7,622 nt of DNA from assembly GCA_030612305.1 (NCBI GenBank), contig JAUWOG010000101.1, positions 1-7,622 of the forward strand, given 5' to 3'. Under the pieces are notes generated by a model. It searched no databases. It was given only the letters and a program-made list of their open reading frames with translations, and was not told where the DNA came from. The stretch comes from Armatimonadota bacterium. Lineage in GTDB: Bacteria > Armatimonadota > Zipacnadia > Zipacnadales > UBA11051. Made by a program: the position numbers and the translations under genes. Positions 5,538 to 7,622 of the stretch are shown in pieces. Positions within the stretch are counted from its first letter, which is position 1; each line of letters opens with the position of its first letter.

Positions 5538-7127
5538 CTACAGTTCCAGCCCGACTCCTCTACTGTCACGCCTCGCCGCAATCATCGCCAGCAGCAGCCC
5601 CACCACACAGATACACAACAAGGGCGCGTCGCCATACCGATGGTAAGTCGAAAGCTCCTGACGCCCGTACACCTCGGCGCTCGCCACACCTGCGGCGTTA
5701 GTGGGGACGTCGGACAGCGGCCGGCCATAGGGGTCATAGATGCCGGAGATGCCGGTGGAGGCGGCTCTGATGACGAAGCGGCGTGCCTCGGCAGCTCGCA
5801 ACGGCGCAGTGTAGCTGTTGTGCATCAACTCCGCGCTGCGCTGGGCCCACGCATCGGAATTGAGTATGGCGATGACGTCGGCACCGAGGGCAGTCACTTC
5901 GCGCGCCGGTCCCGGAAATATCGCCTCAAAGCAGATCAGCGGCGCAACCTTGAGGCCCCCGATATCGAACAGCTTTCGCTCCTTGCCCGGCGAGAAATCC
6001 TTGCCCCGTATCGGGTAGCGCTCCAGCCATTTCCAGCGCCCGCGCATCGGCACATACTCCCCGTACATGACGAGGTCTATCTTCCGGTACGTGCCGAGAT
6101 ACTCCCCCTCCGGCGACACCAGATAGACCGAGTTATACCGCTCATCACCCTCCCACTCGAGCGCCCCTATCAGCATGTGCGCATCGCAACTCCGCGCCAG
6201 CTCGCTGATCTTCTGCTGCGTCGGCGGGTCCATATTCAGGTCGAAGCCGACGGCAGCCTCCGGCCACACTATCAGCTCAACATCGCCGCCGACATCCTCC
6301 GACATCTCGGCATAGGCGTCAATCGCGTCCATCACCGCCCCGGGGCGCGCGGGTATGTCGAGAGATATGTTAGCTTGAACGGCGGCTGCGCGCAGGCCTT
6401 GGGCGCTCTCAGACGGCTCCGGCGCAACGTTGATAACCAGCGCCCCCCAGACGTAGGTGACAAAGACGAGCACATAGACCGCCAGCATCGTGCGACCCGC
6501 CGCGCGGTTGAACTCCGCCCGCTCAGCCGGCCGGTACCAGCCATCAGGAAGAAAGCCCAGCAGCAGCGTCGCCAGACCCGCATTCGCCAGAACCGTGAGA
6601 AAACCGACGCCATAGACGCCCACAATACTCGCCAGTTGCAGCACCGGCAGCATCGCGTGTTGCGTGTAGCCGAGATGTCCGAACGTGTAGCTGAGCGGCC
6701 CGACATGGCCGCGCGCCAACTCCAGCAGCGTCCACGCTGCGGCGATGCCCAGGACGCGCAGAGGCACTGACCGCGCCGGTGCCAGCACCGCCACCACCAG
6801 GCCGAAGAGGCCGTAGAACAGCCCATAGGCAATAGCCGCGATGGCCAGCGGAAACAGACCGAACTGGCCGATGAACATACTGATGCCCGCCATGAACAAT
6901 ATGCCGAACACCCAGCCCACCAGGAACCCTTGTGCGGGACGCAACTGGCTGAGCCCGATGATGAGGGGCAGCAACCCGACCCACGCCAGAGCATTGATCT
7001 CTGCAGGGGGAAAGGCGAGGAACATCAGCAGCGCCGACAGCACGGCGAGGACGGTGACGACCCACAGACTCTGTCGCCCTCGCGTCTGAGACCCCTCCGT
7101 CAGTATCCTCTCAGCGGCTTCCGACAT
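5538..7127 (-). CDS. lnt: Apolipoprotein N-acyltransferase
   Basis: Lnt adds the third acyl chain to diacylated lipoproteins in the inner membrane, using phospholipid as donor. The 529-residue protein has a hydrophobic N-terminal half with about six or seven membrane segments, a periplasmic nitrilase-fold domain and a C-terminal membrane segment (LLCICVVGLLLAMIA). Counting from the chosen ATG, the candidate triad is Glu290 (VWPEAA), Lys349 (YRKIDLV) and Cys399 (LICFEA), spaced much as E267/K335/C387 of E. coli Lnt. GEYVP is also present, including the equivalent of Glu343. Two differences stand out: Phe follows the catalytic Cys where E. coli has Tyr388, and no Trp is seen near the Trp237 position. 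The frame extends to GTG 7187, but that part covers a strong hairpin without a ribosome site. ATG 7127 has GGAGG 12 bases upstream (7140-7144), so the start is moderately secure. It follows secF on the same strand. Confidence 0.9.
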   Translation of the reverse strand: MSEAAERILTEGSQTRGRQSLWVVTVLAVLSALLMFLAFPPAEINALAWVGLLPLIIGLSQLRPAQGFLVGWVFGILFMAGISMFIGQFGLFPLAIAAIAYGLFYGLFGLVVAVLAPARSVPLRVLGIAAAWTLLELARGHVGPLSYTFGHLGYTQHAMLPVLQLASIVGVYGVGFLTVLANAGLATLLLGFLPDGWYRPAERAEFNRAAGRTMLAVYVLVFVTYVWGALVINVAPEPSESAQGLRAAAVQANISLDIPARPGAVMDAIDAYAEMSEDVGGDVELIVWPEAAVGFDLNMDPPTQQKISELARSCDAHMLIGALEWEGDERYNSVYLVSPEGEYLGTYRKIDLVMYGEYVPMRGRWKWLERYPIRGKDFSPGKERKLFDIGGLKVAPLICFEAIFPGPAREVTALGADVIAILNSDAWAQRSAELMHNSYTAPLRAAEARRFVIRAASTGISGIYDPYGRPLSDVPTNAAGVASAEVYGRQELSTYHRYGDAPLLCICVVGLLLAMIAARRDSRGVGLEL

Positions 7128-7166
7128 GGCGACAACAGACCTCCGTGACAAGCCTCCGCAATCAGG

Positions 7167-7195
7167 AAGCCGGCGCATGATGCACACGCCGGCTT
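7167..7195 (-). terminator. Strong hairpin between secF and lnt, possible terminator or mRNA structure
   Basis: AAGCCGGCG (7167-7175) and CGCCGGCTT (7187-7195) form a perfect nine-base-pair stem with an 11-base loop. It sits 40 bases upstream of the lnt ATG and 57 bases past the secF stop. There is no clear T-tract on either strand, so it may be a pause or stability element, or a weak terminator, rather than a full intrinsic terminator. Confidence 0.45.
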
Positions 7196-7233
7196 GGCTG
7201 AGGGTATCAAATTGGCGGAGGACAATAGCAACT

Positions 7234-7245
7234 GCCCGGCCGGGC
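7234..7245. repeat. Perfect 12-base palindrome GCCCGGCCGGGC
   Basis: This self-complementary 12-mer lies 7 bases past the secF stop on the minus strand. It is too tight to form an ideal hairpin by itself, but it could be a protein-binding site or part of a larger 3'-end structure with the hairpin at 7167-7195. A GC-rich chance occurrence is possible. Confidence 0.35.
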
Positions 7246-7252
7246 TACCGGC

Positions 7253-7622
7253 TCAGAAGCGACGTGAGCGGCTCTTCTTGCTTGACTTCTTCTTGCGGCG
7301 GGCTTTGCGCTCTTGTCGTTTCTCATCCTGGGCCTTTGCCTCGGCCTGCCGGATCGTGTCACTGGCGCTTGCCTTCTCCTCCACCTCGACCTCGATGAGT
7401 TCATCCTCATCCACGTCGCCAGCACCTGCGACCTCCTCGGCAGCGCCCCTTCTCCTGTCCGCTCGTGCCGCCCGCGGGCTGCGAGCCACCGCCGCGCTCT
7501 TCTTCGCCGTAGCGCGCCGGTTCCACCGCACAACGCTCGGGCTCGCCGTGAACACCGACGCGTACGCGCCGGACATGATACCCCCGAGCCGCATCAGTGC
7601 GAAGCCCCGTATCGTCGTGCCG
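7253..7622 (-). CDS. secF: Protein translocase subunit SecF, C-terminal end (5'-partial)
   Basis: The frame is open to the right window edge, so only the last 122 residues are visible and an internal Met at 7594 is not the start. Residues 4-33 (IRGFALMRLGGIMSGAYASV, then FTASPSVVRW) match the conserved last membrane segment of SecF, whose family reads roughly I-R-F-A-x-x-L-G-x-x-x-G-x-Y-S-S-I-F-x-A-S-P. SecF works with SecD in the inner membrane, using the proton gradient to drive late export through SecYEG. The segment is followed by an unusually long charged cytoplasmic tail of about 89 residues: basic (34-59), acidic (about 61-82, DVDEDELIEVEVEE) and finally very Lys/Arg-rich (101-122). 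An Arg lies inside the membrane segment (residue 11), where the family usually has a nonpolar residue. secD would be expected upstream, outside the window. lnt follows after 125 bases. The tail alone would be unrecognisable; the call rests on the membrane segment. Confidence 0.78.
   Translation of the reverse strand, partial: GTTIRGFALMRLGGIMSGAYASVFTASPSVVRWNRRATAKKSAAVARSPRAARADRRRGAAEEVAGAGDVDEDELIEVEVEEKASASDTIRQAEAKAQDEKRQERKARRKKKSSKKSRSRRF

Noticed and set aside
5640..6770. Long open frame (376 codons) on the plus strand opposite lnt
   Set aside because: It is fully antisense to a confidently recognised gene. Its Arg/His/Gln-rich translation has no family pattern, as is typical of GC-rich shadow frames.
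7200..7225. Possible minus-strand promoter for lnt (TTGCTA, 17 bases, GATACC)
   Set aside because: The -10 box matches only three of six consensus bases, so it is not supported.

Overview
The window is a GC-rich, densely coding bacterial chromosome segment with seven protein genes, two of them cut by the window edges. It encodes an apolipoprotein N-acyltransferase-like protein, the C-terminal end of SecF and an exported trypsin-fold protease. Together these indicate a diderm (Gram-negative-type) bacterium. The mix of a xylose-isomerase-like TIM barrel, a cytosolic M28 peptidase and a GntR/UTRA regulator, with divergent sequences throughout, suggests an uncultured or non-proteobacterial lineage such as Armatimonadota, Planctomycetes-like groups or related candidate phyla. 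That placement is inference; nothing here fixes a taxon. I see no mobile element, CRISPR array, rRNA or tRNA. No gene-free stretch exceeds 300 bases; the longest is the 237-base divergent spacer at 2894-3130.

Layout. (1) 3-1019, plus strand: the C-terminal part of a TPR-like, single-pass membrane protein with a Pro/Ser/Arg-rich linker and an unrecognised C-terminal domain. (2) 2893 down to 1053, minus strand: a two-gene unit, a sugar phosphate isomerase/epimerase-like protein followed after 62 bases by an M28 zinc peptidase. (3) 2894-3130: a divergent control region with a clear sigma70-type promoter reading rightward, surrounded by short direct and inverted repeats. (4) 3131-5496, plus strand: an exported trypsin-fold serine protease without a PDZ domain but with a helical C-terminal domain, then a GntR/HutC-type regulator 101 bases downstream. 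(5) 7622 down to 5538, minus strand: the C-terminal end of secF, a spacer with two strong inverted repeats, then lnt.

How they fit together. secF and lnt both belong to envelope biogenesis (Sec export and the last step of lipoprotein maturation). The middle block looks like a small catabolic or regulatory neighbourhood: an isomerase-like and a peptidase gene divergent from an envelope protease and a ligand-responsive repressor-type regulator. The GntR protein could control one or both arms of the divergent region, but no matching operator is proven.

I do not see a clearly new multi-gene system. The most unusual points are the PDZ-less protease with an unassigned helical domain, the repeats around its promoter, an Lnt-like enzyme altered at two positions that I recall as essential in E. 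coli, and a long charged tail on SecF.
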